Below are positions 24,505 to 38,400 of a DNA stretch of 64,000 nt, one piece after another. The DNA is from Asterias rubens (taxonomy: Eukaryota > Echinodermata > Asteroidea > Forcipulatida > Asteriidae). The stretch's first letter is position 1. Every line of letters begins with the position of its first letter. The notes beneath the pieces were generated by a model, which saw nothing but the letters and a program-made list of their open reading frames with translations, ran no database searches and was not told the origin of the DNA. The stretch spans positions 6,174,377-6,238,376 of the forward strand of contig NC_047066.1 of assembly GCF_902459465.1 (NCBI RefSeq). Direction: 5' to 3'. The translations under genes and the position numbers were made by a program.

Positions 24505-25582
24505 TGACGTCGGGAAAACTTACGCAGGGACTTATTTTCATGCAGAGGTGCTCAATAAGAACTCCAAGACTGTGGGAGTTTTTGATCCATGGGGGATTTG
24601 ATTGCCTGGAGTGTGGAGGTTGTCTGCAATGATAAGAACTGTTGTTGAGAAATACAACTGAACTTCTGTTTTTTGAAGTTTTTTTAAGTGACTGGCTCGG
24701 ACCTGTGATGTAACTTTTTCAATATTTAGTAGAAAGATCTAGGTCCTTGTTTAAGAGTAAATTCTACCACCAAAGAATTTCTCCATGATCCGAATGTTTA
24801 AATGTAAATCTAAATAATGCATCTGGTCAGGGCCGAATTGGGAGGGGGGGGGATCCACAAGATCGCAGAACTTGAAGCTCAGAATTTTTTCAGGGACAGC
24901 ATTTTTAAGACCAAAATTAAAATAAAAAGAGACTAGAATCAAAATGAGAACATAGTTTTATCATCTAACCTGTTTCATTTGAACATATTAAACACTGAGA
25001 GAAGACTGATCTCATCTGTTTTATGGGCAATACTCGGCAGGATTGGAAGATTCTTGTGAAACTCAAAGGTAACATTTGAACATCAGTCTTTTGAGAAAAA
25101 GATGTTGAATTTGGGAAATTTCATTTTAGACATAATTGTCAATAATACAGTGAGGTATGTTTACTCAAAGAAAGACACAAGACCGTCGGACTTGTCCAGT
25201 CTTGGGCCCAACACTGAAATCACTTGCCTCGTGTCGGTGAACCATTGTTAAATTCGAGCCCTGCTTGAAACTTTAACGAAAACAACAGCTGTTTTGCAGC
25301 GCTGCGCTACGAAACAGCTAACAACTAGTTTGATCATTTATGGGTCCACTCTTTGAATGAAATATGGACAGAACTATAGCCCTTTTCACACTAGCTTTCA
25401 TTCCTGTGGAATGCTACCCTGGGGAGGCACCAGGAGTTTTTTACCCCCCCCCCAAGTTAACCTGGCGCACTTTTACACTATGTCCCTTTTCCATGGGTTC
25501 CAGCTGCAGATTTCAAAATTACTTGACTTGCCCCTATTCAAGAGCAGGGGTTGCTATTACCGGTACCTGAGGTGTGCCCAAT

Positions 25583-25735
25583 AGGAGACTTTCCAACGCT
25601 AGGTGGCAGCAGACATACCGGGTAAATTTCCATTGTTTACGTAGTTCTGAACATGCGCATAATTTTGAGAACAATGGATTTACCCGGTAAGTCTGCTGCC
25701 CTCTATCGTCCCAGAAAGTCTCTTATTGCCGGGGT
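25583..25735. mobile_element. Short palindromic element, GGAGACTTTC ends
   Basis: Left arm GGAGACTTTCCAACGCTAGG then CAGCAGACATACCGGGTAAA. Right arm GGATTTACCCGGTAAGTCTG then CCTCTATCGTCCCAGAAAGTC. The arms pair imperfectly over about 60 bp. Its right half recurs inside the MITE at 12175-12630. Other short palindromes with related GGGAGACTTTTGAACGGTCC ends are at about 34625-34755 and 52762-52895. Confidence 0.55.
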
Positions 25736-26884
25736 AGATTCAGGGGTAAAGCAATACAAGTGTGAAAGGGCCGGCTGTATAGGGAATAGAGTACTGTGAG
25801 AAGGTCTACAGACATCAATCAAAAATCGCCAGAAAATAATCAAATTTGAAGCATTAATTGTAAAGTCAATTTCCAAGTCAAACATGTTTTAATGTATTTA
25901 AAAATCATTTTATTAAGTGTAATCGACAAGTTTTATGTTGAAAATAAATTGGAGTATTTTGCCAACTGGAATACAATGGTGGAAGTAAATTAGTAACAGA
26001 CTATTTCAGAAACTAACATGCAAACTAACATTTGTTTTTACCCTTAAACCAATGTGAATTCTCTGTAAAGTGCTGAATATACAGTGCTTATAATTCAACT
26101 AAGCACTGTATATTCAGCACTTTACAGAGTTCTGTGTGGGGAAAAAAACACGGGCAAATCACACGAGGGATTTATTTATATAATTTTTCACAGAGCTCGG
26201 GAAAGTACCGAGTATTCAGGGCTGAATATACACATCAGTGTAAGGGTAAAAACATTGTATTATTTATCCTTAGCTCTATGCAAGTATAACATCTACATGT
26301 ATGCAAACATCTTTTTCAGTCCAGTGATTACCTGGTACAAATCTATAACAAAAATAACTAATGGCCGATTTTCATTTCATAATTACAAAACTGAAGCGAG
26401 TCTTTCACAATACGTTTAAATAAAGTTGGTTTAAACCAATATTGACTAACGACATACAAATAGGTTCCCCAAGATCTGCCCAAGACTTGTGGAGTTTTAT
26501 TTAACCAGCAAAAACTTTTTAAAAGACTATAATAAGAAACCATTTTAGTACTTTGGATACAAGAAAATAAAACACAAAGTTTATGGGGGAAAAAAGATTG
26601 TAAGGATTTGAAGAGGCAAAAATTGTGGCCAAGTACACACAACTTTGTCCAATACTTTGATTTGTTTAAAGAGGAAATCAACGCCAGGTCATTCAATGAA
26701 TGTTTGCCTGTATAATATTAGGGATGAGAAATTTCAGACTTTTATCCGAGTTCAGACTTTATTTGTATGTGCTTTTGGTGACAAAAGTAGCTGTTTTCTT
26801 CCGACATAAACAAATCCTGCTCTTTGATGCTACTTCTCTAGCGCTGAGGATACTGTTCCTAAAAGCTCCTTGGAGTCTGTAACT

Positions 26885-27035
26885 CCAGCGGTGGATTTCC
26901 CAAAGAGTTAAGACTAGTCTTAGCTCGACTTGAGACAAGTTACTTGTCCTAACTTAGGACTAGCCCTATGTTTTTGATATCTCCTAGGACTAGTCCTAAG
27001 TTAGGACTAGTCCTAACTCTTTGTGAAATCGACCC
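26885..27035. repeat. Multi-palindrome, AGGACTAGTCCTA
   Basis: Outer arms TTTCCCAAAGAGTTAAGACTAG and the complement TAGTCCTAACTCTTTGTGAAA enclose several AGGACTAGTCC palindromes. It could fold into a long hairpin. No TTAA edges or coding content are visible; class unknown. Confidence 0.55.
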
Positions 27036-27198
27036 ATGGGTTATCAAAAGGTGGCAATGACATCATTGTAGTTTACCACCTCAAATTTTGATCCTCTTTT
27101 CAGACTTTGGTTTGCCATGACTCTCATTTCTGTAATATGCACCGACATATATTTAACTTCTTGGTTAAGGAAGGTTAGTATGCACCTAAATACAAGAC

Positions 27199-27578
27199 TT
27201 AAAGGAACATTACAGAATTGGTTTTGCTCACAAAAAAAAGTTGCTGGAAGTGTAAGCACATGTAATCCACCATTACATAAACTGACAAGCGTTTGAGATC
27301 GATCAATAATCTGTGTCAAGAGAAAGTAGTGATAAACATTTTACACATTTCGCATGACATTGATTCAAAATAACCAAAAAATTTTAAAAAATGCTCACTG
27401 AGCGATCATCTCCAAATGGAAAATTAGTTTTATTTATTTCTCATCAAATTTTACATCTAATACAGAAATATTTCATGGGATGCTTTCTACTATCATCATC
27501 ATTTGAATGTGTCAGTTTTATGTCAATCTGTGATCTTGGACAAGTTTTTTTCTTACCAATTCTGTAATGTTCACTTTT
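27199..27578. mobile_element. MITE family B copy
   Basis: Left TTAAAGGAACATTACAGAAT, right CCAATTCTGTAATGTTCACT then TTTAA. It shares an interior with 4791-5173, including GCTCACTGAGCGATCATCTC and ATCTGTGATCTTGGACAAG. Confidence 0.7.
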
Positions 27579-29436
27579 AACGTTCGACATTAAAATACTG
27601 TAATAATAACAGACATAAAGGTTCTTTATGTCTTTGGTAATAATACTATATTAATAGTAAATAAACAAACTATACAAACTTGGTCTGTATCCTAAAATCA
27701 TATTAAGTATCATTTTTAAAAAGCCACTATTTTTGTTAAGGCCACTACTTTGCACATTTCCTTCACCTCTATTTCACCATTTTCTATATATTACATTATT
27801 TCAAAATACCTTCACAAAATGCTATCACTCGGTTTCAAAAAAGGTTTTTGTGAATAAATAAAACATACAGGATATTTTAAGTAAAAAGCGGAAAGATATT
27901 TTAAGTAAAAAGCGGAAAGATATTTACACATTTCGCTTAAGTTTAAAGCAGTGAACGAATTAAACTTTAAAAAAAGGTAACTCTCTAAACTAAAAAAGAA
28001 GGTCGGGTCAATAATTCTCCAACCCATACCACTCCGAAGGAATATCAACATCTGCATCGCTTTTCACAAGTAATTTGTTTTGGATACTAATGTTTGGAGT
28101 AGTTACCAGTCTATGATCCAAGCTTTAAAGGGTCAACTTGGAACACTTAAAAAGTAATACCGTTTTTGTTTTGTTTTATATAAATAGGGTGTCGATTTTA
28201 TTTTAATAAAAACTAGCAAGACAAAGGTAAGTACGGATAAATATAATATGAAACGCAAGAAATTCTTACAAAAGAATACAAGATAAAAAATAATTTGCAG
28301 CTTTTAGATTTATAGTCATATCTCCATATATGTAACTATGTACATATATTTAATTCTTGAGCTCAAAAACATAACACAGCTACGCAGAAGAAATAACCAC
28401 AAAATTCAATATTTTTCTGTCTAACAGATGTGATGAAACAAGCCACTAGATTTGAATTAATATTTTGATTAAAATAGGTTTCTCGGCAAATAAAATAAAA
28501 AAATAAAAAGCATTTGTAATGCGCCAAATCAATCTAAAGTGGTGTTCAAGTCACCAGAGACACAGGAAAAATGTAAACAAAACAAAACACGTATATAATA
28601 TATCCAGTGAAAAGAAAGCAAAAAAGCAATTTTAGGGAAAAACACACAATAATTAACAAGTACTGAGACCATGAGGCCTGAAGACTGTGCAGAGAGCATG
28701 AAGAAGTAGAGAGAATCTAATTGTGGAAGGACCATCCAAAATCGGGATAATTCCCAGGAACATTGACATAGCAGCACCAACAGGCCTGGAATTTCACAGA
28801 GACCATGGCCTCCATTGCCCTTGTCTTGGCCTTGGTGCCCCTTCAAAAGTTTCCAATAGACTTTAAGCAAAGGAAGCGGCCTTTTCAAAATGAAAATAGC
28901 CTTGCCCTCTCAAAGATAATTCAAGGCCTGACCTAACGGTCGAAGGTAGGCCCTTTTCAAATTGGCGGTTACAGATACGGCTACGGCTGTTGCTAAGGGT
29001 GTTGCTAAGGAAGCACTTTAGCATGATGACACAGAAATCCCGACCTAGCCGTAGCTGTAGCCACCAATACAGACAATGCCGTATATTGTAAGAAATGAAC
29101 AACCATTAACTGGATTGACCTTTCCCAAATCCCTTAGGAAGACAACAAACTCATGCAACAAATGACTGCTAGCCAAAGAATAGATACAACCAGGGGTTTA
29201 TTTCATAGACCTGCTTAAGCAAAAAGCAAAAACCAGTTAAGCACAACAAGCATGTGCTTCCAAGAATAAGGTTACCAGCCAAAATACCATGTAGCCTGTG
29301 ACATCTTTTGCCTGGTACTTTGCTAATTATGCTTAGCGAAAAAACAAATGACATCAACATTTGTCCACATGAGCAGCTCAAAAAAAAGTTGGCCCAGTGC
29401 GACTTCCTAAACGAAATCTTGCGCAACAAGATCATG

Positions 29437-32400
29437 TTATTCGCGCCCTTGTATCCACCCACTGGTGTCCCGAACCAATGGTGACGTCTCGTCGTTACTA
29501 TCCGAGTAACCGCTGTGGCCGGTGTCACGTCTTAAGAGTGCATCGTCATCATTATCATAGCGGACATAGTTGTAGTCGGAGTCGGTGAATTGTGTTGGAA
29601 TGTTGCGAGTGCAGCCTCCCCGACCCCAGTAGATGATAGCATTCAAGAAGGCTTGCAAGGGGTTCATAATTGCCTTGAGGAGGACATGAAAGACAAAACA
29701 CGAGCGTAAAAAGTATATGCAAAGTGGTGTGTTATAAGCTTAGCATTGTCTGTTTTCTATTTTATTGAAAGATAACCATGGGTAAATTTCAAATGCTTTA
29801 GGGTTGAACAAGGAAATACTTACTAGAGCAGTATTTGAACCAATGACCTCCGAATTAACAGGCTGGCGCTCTACAAACTGACTGGCACCCTTGAACAAAG
29901 ATATTTACAAAACAAGTAGCCCTCAAATAAAGGGCTAAAGATAGCTCAGTTTGTAGAGCGCTGGCAGGTTAATCTCAAGGTCATTGGTTCAAATCCTGCT
30001 CTAGTCAATGTTTCTTTGTTCAAGCTCAAATCTTCCATTTTGATAATACATAACCAATAGTGGCAACAAATTGTGGCTTTAAAATTAAAAACAACTGGTA
30101 TATATACTTGTACACAACAGTGATGAAATAAGAAATAAGCTGCCTCAAAACTTCACCTCAGATACAATGCACAATAATGAGAAAATTCTAAGAATGAGAA
30201 GAAAAAAATTAGCTGCTGCAACCTGCCAACCAACCAAAAGGACCTAGAGTCTTTCTTAAAGGCTACAGGCTAAAGACACTGTGCCTCTGAGAAACACTCG
30301 TGCTACATGTAGGGTCGAAACATCAGGCCATTAACTATTTTTTGGCAAAACTATATGAAGTTTAACTATTCTCCTGACTGACTAAAGTAGACTTACCGTG
30401 GCAACCCAGATAATGGCTGAGAACGTATTGAATTCATGCCAAACGGTTTTGTCTCTGACTACACTGCTAAACAGGAGGCAGCCATTGATGACATTGGGTA
30501 ACCAACTAGAATTAGAAATAAAAACTCTGGATTATTATTTAATTATCATTTTATTTCTCTACAAAGTTTCAATAAAATTACACACACAATTATATAAGAA
30601 TGATATCGATTTTCCTATAGCCTAAAAGTTCACGGTAGCTTTTGTAATCTGTCATTAACTTACCATACAGTGAACACCACAACAATCTTCAGGAACTTGT
30701 TCTGGACTTGACTTTGTATCTTGCGCTCTCTGTCCGTATAGATACCCCTTGCCATCAGTAGAGGGCCAACTGAAGAAGAAAACACAAATATTGTAAACAT
30801 CAACCCTCCTACTGTTTTACCAGTCAACACCATCTCATGTGGTTTCGAATGATAGATAAACTAAGCCAAACTGCAGTATAATATTATGTTGTGAATACAT
30901 CTTAACAATACACAGTGAACCCTCCCACTCTTTTACCCTTCAATATCATCTACTGTGGTTGTGAATGATAGATACACTAAGCCGAAATGCAGTATGATAG
31001 TAAGTGGTAAATACACCTACACAGTATGTCTGACCATTTAACATAATCCATTATGGTTTTTAACAATAAACTATGAAAAAATTGCCAGCCACCATTGTTA
31101 CTATAAAGGCCAGCCACCATTGATTTTAAAGACCAGCCACCATTCTTAAAGGCCAACCACCATTGTTATATTTATATTTTTATATTTTTAATGAATCCTG
31201 TATGCAAAGTGGTGGCCATCGGCTGTTGGATATCAATAATAAATCTTTTTTTTTTAATAAATAAATAAAATTAAAACTTCATCTATACTAAAGTTTTGAC
31301 TGATGGAAAATGCAATCATCAAGGGTGAATACATCCTCTTAAACTGTTAAAGCTCTGCACACAATCATGCCACCGTGCCCAATCTGTGCAGTCAAACGAA
31401 TTACAAATGGTTGGTCGTCTCACAGCAACATCTCACCAAAAGTAGAATGTTTTATTTGTTCATTCCTTGTGTGTAAATATACAAGTACAAGCAAAAAAAG
31501 TAACAAAAGTAACATCGAAAAAAGAATAGTTGTACCAGCTAGGAGCTGGACGGATTGCCTAAAAGATACAACAAGTTTCGGTCAAGGAGACCCTCCTCTC
31601 ACACACAAATATTTAGAGAAAATATAACTTTAACAAACTACAATGTATGTACATGTATCTATATCATTCAGAGACAACACTCAGAAATGTTAAAAGTGGT
31701 ATTATTCGAAACAAACAAGATTATAAACATACTACGAAAATGTGCCGACTGGGGCACTATTACAAAGACCTGCTAAGCAGAACCTTGGGGGAGCCAGCCC
31801 AATTTCATAGTGCTGCTTAGCTACCGATTTTGTGCTGATTAGCTTACTATATGGTTTCCATTTCATGGCACTGCTAACTGTTAGCCCAAAAAAGGCGGCT
31901 AACCTTCCAGTGCTTACTGCACGGAAATAAAATGACGTCACAATGCAAATCCACGGTGACACTTAATATGGATGCCCAATTTTTCTGCTAGCCTGTGAAA
32001 TACGCTTGCACCTCAGCAAATGTTTCTGCTACAGTAAGCTTGAAAATTTGCTGACCAATGCGCAGCGCTATGCAATTGGGCCCTGTTTGCATTGCTTGGA
32101 ATTTTGCTAAGCGAAATTTTTAACTATTTCCTTGAAAGATAACTTTGGGGTACCAGTCACAACTAGTTATATTAATTGGTCTAATTACCTTTCTTAGCGG
32201 AATACCAGTACAATATGGGGTTGACGCTGAGCACAATGAACATGGGTACGTAGGACACCAGGTAATGGGGTAGTAAGTACGTCCATGATTCCACTGTCGG
32301 GTCACACTTCAAACTGTTGAAGAAATTAGAGAGTTATTTATTAACAATTAATAACACTAACAAAGTTATTTTTGTTTAGGGTGGTTTACACAGTAAGCCT

Positions 32401-35400
32401 GCATGTCCATTCAAATGTTGAACAATTTAAAAGATTTTTCCAACCAAGGGCAATATAAAAAAAATCAGAAAAAAGACTTAAAGACAGTGGACACTATTGG
32501 TAATTGTCAAAGACTAGTCTTCACAGTTGGTGTATCTCAACATATGCATAAAATAACAAACCTGTGAAAATTGGAGCTCAATCAGTCGTCGAAGTTCTGA
32601 GATACTAATGAAAGAAAAAAACACCCTTCTCGCACCATGGTCACACGAAGTTGTGTGGTTTCAGATGCTTGATTTCGAGACCTCAAATTCTTAATCTGAG
32701 GTCTCGAAGTCAAATTCGTGGAAAATTACTTCTTTCTTGAAAACTTTATCACTTCAGAGGGAGCCGTTTCTCACAGTGTTTTATACTATCAAACTCTCCC
32801 CGTTACTCGTAATCAAGAAAGGTTTATGATAATAATTATTTTGAGTAATTACCAATAGTGTCCACTGCCTTTAAGTAGGACTAATATCATGCCTGCATAA
32901 CAGTGCATGTATTTCTTGGTTCCCGATTGATGAGTGACTTACTGTAATAGAGATGACTCATACATGATCCCCAACCCTACACCCACCATCACACCAGGCA
33001 GCAACCAGCTCAATACAGAGTATAACGGGAACAAATTCCTGATGAAACAAACAAAATCAAAAATAGTCAGATAAAATGAGAAACAGTAAAACAATCATAT
33101 ACTTTTCAGGCTACTTCATCACAATATTTCTGAGGGCAAAGGAATCGGAAATCAGACTTAGGAAGGAAAAATATTATGCCTGAACAACACAGCTCTGGGC
33201 CACATAAATTAACAGATTTTTGATTCCAGAAATAGGTTACCAGCATTCTACAACACTTGGTGACTAGTTTCCTGCTAAATTATGCTTAGAAGACAATTTT
33301 ATTGTGCTTAGAAGGAACGTTACAGAATTGGTAAGAAAACAAAATCTTGAAGATCACAGATTCACATCAAAGTTTACACGGTCTAATGATGATGATAGAA
33401 GAAAACATTCCTTAAAATATTTCTGCCTGAAATGTCATATTTAATGATAAATAAATAACTTAACTTTGCGTTTAGAGTTTATCGCTCAGTGAGCGTTTTA
33501 TTCATTTTTTTGTGTAATCGTTTTTTCACTATTTTCTTGTGACCCAGATGGCCGATCGATCTCAAACTTCTACAGGTTTTTCTGTTTATGTATCTGGTGG
33601 ATTACATAAAGTGCTTACACTGCCAGCAACTGTTTTGTTAGCAAAACCAATTTTCTGCTTGACCCTTGGTCTGCCCTCGGTCTGCCCTGGCAAATAGGCA
33701 TACCCTGGGTATATAGCCACCCCTGCTCCAGAGTAGGGGCAAGCGGTAGGCTGGACCATGCAGCCTTTCGCAGCATGGAACATAAGTACAGTAACGTAAA
33801 GCTTAAGCCTAGGTCTGAAAAAAAAGTGCTACCACAACATTTTGTGTTTTTTGATCAGACTAAAAATGAGTACCACTACCACGAATTGCTGAAACCGATG
33901 ATGGAGAATCCAAATTTTATCAACAGAGCACTGAACAAAAATTGAATGCTTGTTTTGTAATGCATAGATTGTGCAACGATTTGTACCTGTTTCTGCCTCT
34001 GAGCATCAAATGGACATCAACTGCATAGAAGAATGTCCAAAAGTAGGTGGCTACAAAGAAATATTGAATCCATGCCTGTTGATGAGAGATGTGACCAAAG
34101 GAATTATACAATTGTGTTTATTATTATTTATTCAACCTCAACAAAACAATATAAAAAACTATAACACAAGGCAAAATGAGGAGCTTCAAAACCAAAACAG
34201 AAACAACAAAGCAAAACATAATTACAGGCCACGCCCTAAAACAGACTGAACAGTAAAATACAGAAATAATGTGATGACATGAGGGCAGCTAAAACAATGG
34301 AAAATTAGTGTATGAGGCATTAGCACATACAATCTCGGAAGGACACAACAAAAATATCAAACAAAAGGACAAAATGGGACAGACACAGAATCTTGAGTAC
34401 TTATGATCTGCAAGATTTGGTTGTGAGACTTTATTTTTATCAACAAGTGCGGCCATTTTAATACGCCATGTTTACAGGTGTAAACAACAGAAGATATAGA
34501 TAGAGCTGCTGGCTCTCCTGATTCTGCAGAGAGTTCCCTGAAAATAAACCCATCTTTCCATATATTCTAATGAACAAATTCGAAAATCACCCTGATAATG
34601 GAATCTTCTTCCCGTTTTTTCTTAATGCCATAAGAGACTTTAAGACGGTCCTTTTTCAGTTCTCGCCAGTAGTGCGCTTGCTCAGTCTGAGCAAGCGCAC
34701 GGACGCTCAGAGATGCAAAAAAGCACCGTTATGTTTGCTGCAACCAGCGTCTCCAACTCCAACCATCTCCCCAACTAAATGGTCTCTGAACCCCTATAAA
34801 TAAACATGTCTAACACACTTCACTCTCCCTGACAATGACTAGAGCAAGCTAATCGAAGCGATGAGACCAATTAAGAACTCACTCTGCGGCAGTTAATTTA
34901 TTGCAATAACTGTATTAGTGTGCCACAGTCAGTGCCTGCGATCAAACATTAAAATTTGACATATTCACACACGCTTACGTTAAAGGCACTGGACACCTTT
35001 GGTAATTGTCAAAGACCAGTATTCTTACTTAGTGTATCCCAAAATTAAAATTGTTCTCACTTGGTATATCCAAAACGCATATTATTAGAGTGAGAAATTA
35101 CATCTTTCTCAAAAACAACATTACTTCAGAGGGAGCCGTTTCTCAAAATGTGAAAAACATACCTGTGGAAATTTGAACTCAATTGTTCATGGTAGTTCCA
35201 AGAGAATAATGAATAAACAATTGTGTGTTTCAGATGCAAAATAAAAGGCTTCAGGAATGAAGTCTTTTATTATTTGAGTGAGAAACTGCATCTTTCTCAC
35301 AAAACTACTTCAGAGGGAGCCGTTTGTCACATTGTTTTATCACTAGCTCTTCATTGCTTTTTATAAGTTTTTTATGCTGACAACCATTTGGTGTAATTAA

Positions 35401-38400
35401 AATGTCCAGTGCCTCACCAACATTTATAAAGCGCCATAATCATGTTGACATGCTCTAGGGTGCTGGACATGGCACTGCCTTTTAGAACCAGTGATTTCAT
35501 GGCACCTTTAAGACTCGGATACTGGGTTCTATTTTCAGCATAGTGCTAGTAAACAACCCCATTAATTAGTTGTGTACTGATTGATGGTGACTTACTGTAG
35601 AAATGATGCAGGTATACTTGTAGGGCAAGTTGTTTTCTGTACCGTTGTGTTCTGTACCGTTGTGTAAAGCCTCTTCTGTATTGTTATGATGGACCGACAG
35701 ATTGATTTGCGATAAGTTAGCAATGGACATAGTCAGCACACCTAGTGGACAAAAAAAAGGAAATAGATTAGAAACAAATTAGTTAAAATTAAAGAGTGTT
35801 GAAGGGGGTGTTATATAGCTGGTGCTGCGATTTACCGCACTCCAAGCTAATCATTAACAAACCATCTCTGCCCTCACAGGTACCGATTTTACCCTTTGAG
35901 TGGAGAGAATCAATCATGGTTAAGTGTCTTGCTCAAGGACACAAGTGTCACCACTGGGATTCAAACCCACATCCCGATGAACCACCAGAACTCGAGTCCA
36001 GTGGTCTTATCCGCTTGGCCTTGACACCCCAGGTCTTTGGCCTTGGTGCCCCTTCAAAAGTTTCCCACAGACTTTAAGATTTTACAATGGGTGCCCTTTA
36101 CAAAGTGAAAATGACCTTCCCCTCTAAAAGATGAAATTTCAGACCTTTAAAAGGTCCCCACAAAATTGTGCTTACCAGAATAGGGTTACCAGCCAAACTA
36201 CCATGTCACATGTACAATTGGTGACTGGTATACTACTCATTTCTGCTTAGCAGGTTAAGCAATATTTTATGCTTTAAGCATCTCTATGAAATTGGGCCCA
36301 GTTAAGGCCCGGTCACACAAGCCCCGATAAAACGAGAATGAAAACGAGAATGATTAAAATGCACGCCCTCTATTGGTTGAATGAGCGTGGGCGTATTCTG
36401 CAGGGACCATTTCATCCAATCAAGGGCGTGCATTTTTATCATTCTCGTTTTCATTTTCTGCTTAGCAGGTTAAGCAATATTTTATGCTTTAAGCATCTCT
36501 ATGAAATTGGGCCCAGTTAAGGCCCGGTCACACAAGCCCCGATAAAACGAGAATGAAAACGAGAATGATTAAAATGCACGCCCTCTATTGGTTGAATGAG
36601 CGATGGCGTATTCTGCAGGGACCATTTCATCCAATCAAGGGCGTGCATTTTTATCATTCTCGTTTTCGTTCTCGTTATCGGGGCCTGTGTGATCAGGCCT
36701 TTACTACACACAGGTGAGCACTCTCCATGACATTTTTATAGGAAAGGCAGTATTACATTTACCAGGTTCACATTTGTCACCTGGTAGGCCAGTGTACTGA
36801 CTGTCTGGTGGTAATTGGGTTGGGGGGGGGTGTTCGGTATTTGTTTGTCTGGCAGAGTCACATGGCTGTGGTCACGAGGACTTGCACAACAAATTCAGCA
36901 ACTTAGTCATTTAGCAAACTCAATAATGTCTGGTTTCGAAGGGCACATGACAATAACCCTGAATGTACCTGGTGGGCCAAACACAACAATAATGTCAACA
37001 GTACAAAGTGCATAACTATTATTAATTATTGGTGCTTTTTTATGTTCCGTGTTTTGATCGTAGGTCTTTTGTGGTTTTGTGGCTTTTAGTTTATATATTT
37101 ATTTTTTTTAAAATATTTATTGTGATTCAAATACAATTCGGCGTTTTGCTGTGACTTTTGAAAAAAAAATTGTTGTTTTTCTTGTTCACTACATGCAACT
37201 TATTTGAAAAGAATGATTGATGATTTACATAACAATATTAACAATGAAAAAGAGAAGGTCAAAAGAATGTTCAAAGATGTGACTGGGCAGGGTTTGGTGA
37301 CTAATTACCTGTGACAATTTCCCGTCATGGCCTGTGTAGCAACGCAATGCTACACCAAAGTGTAACCATAATTCATTGCTTTTCAGTATTAGCATTCAGT
37401 GTGTGCAAAACGGATTCTTTTATCTATTTATTTTTATTCAAAGGGAAGGTACACTATTGGTAACTGTCAAAGACCAGTGTTCTCACTTGGTGTATCTCAA
37501 AATAATGTATGCATAAAATAAAAAACCTGAGCTCAATTGGTCATCAGAGTTGGGAGAAAGTGATGAAAGAAAAAAACACCCTTGTTGGAATGTTGGACGA
37601 ATTTGTGTGCTTTCAGATAGAAATAAATTCTTTTATTATTTTAGTGAGAAATTACCTCTATTTCAAATTCTATGCTACTTCAGAGGGAGCCGTTTCTCAC
37701 AATGTCTTATACTATCAACAGCTCTCTAATGCTTTTTATCAAGTCAGTTTTGAAGTTAACATTTGTTTTAAGTATACTAGTAATCTACCAAACGTGTACC
37801 TTCCCTTTAATGATGTTATTTAATGGTATACTTTACAAACAAAATGACCAGCAGCAGTAGCTGAAAGGGTCATAATCAATGGCAACAAAATAAATGCATG
37901 TAAAAATTAAAAACAATCACATATATAAAGCCATTATACACTTTCGGTATTGTCCAAGTCCCACACTTTGTGTATCACAACTTATATATAACATAACAAA
38001 CCTGTGAAAATTTAGGCTCAATCGGTCATCGGAGTCGGAAGAAAATAATGGAAAAACCCACTCTTGTTTCCGCACCTTGCGCTGTGTCATGACATGTGTT
38101 TTAAAAATAAGTCCGTAATTCTCGCTATCGAGAATTGATATTGTTTTAATGTTTTCTCAAAAAGTAAAGCATTTCATGGAGTAACATTTCAAGTGAAGTC
38201 TTTCACCATTACCTTCTGTAAACCCTGTAAATTATTTGTAAATCTGTGATTTTTTTTTTTTTTTCTGTACCGAAAAATGGCTGTAAAGACAGTGTACACT
38301 ATTGGTAATTGTCAAGACCAGTCTTCTCACTTGATGTAGCTCAACATATGCATAAAATAACAAACCTGTGAAAATTTGAGCTCGATCGGTCATCGGAGTT

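Larger units (their letters stand above)
24505..29436. other. Region between TIMM10 and GPR143, no gene
   Basis: The 3' ends of the two genes converge here. It holds the TIMM10 3' untranslated region, a poly-G tract near 24841, a poly-C tract near 25445, a palindromic element at 25583-25735, an inverted pair of SINE-B tails near 26070-26130 (GCTGAATATACAGTGCTTAT and its complement), a palindromic block at 26885-27035 and a family B MITE at 27199-27578. An imperfect duplicate GGAAAGATATTTTAAGTAAAAAGC lies near 27880-27920. The rest is AT-rich with no coding signal. Confidence 0.6.

Noticed and set aside
29936..30015. Possible tRNA gene on the plus strand
   Set aside because: The B-box region is GGTTCAAATCC, but stems do not close and an oppositely oriented copy lies 40 bp away; it is a SINE head.
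31367..31627. 86-codon plus-strand frame with Cys pairs
   Set aside because: It lies antisense in a GPR143 intron with no recognisable domain or splice partners.
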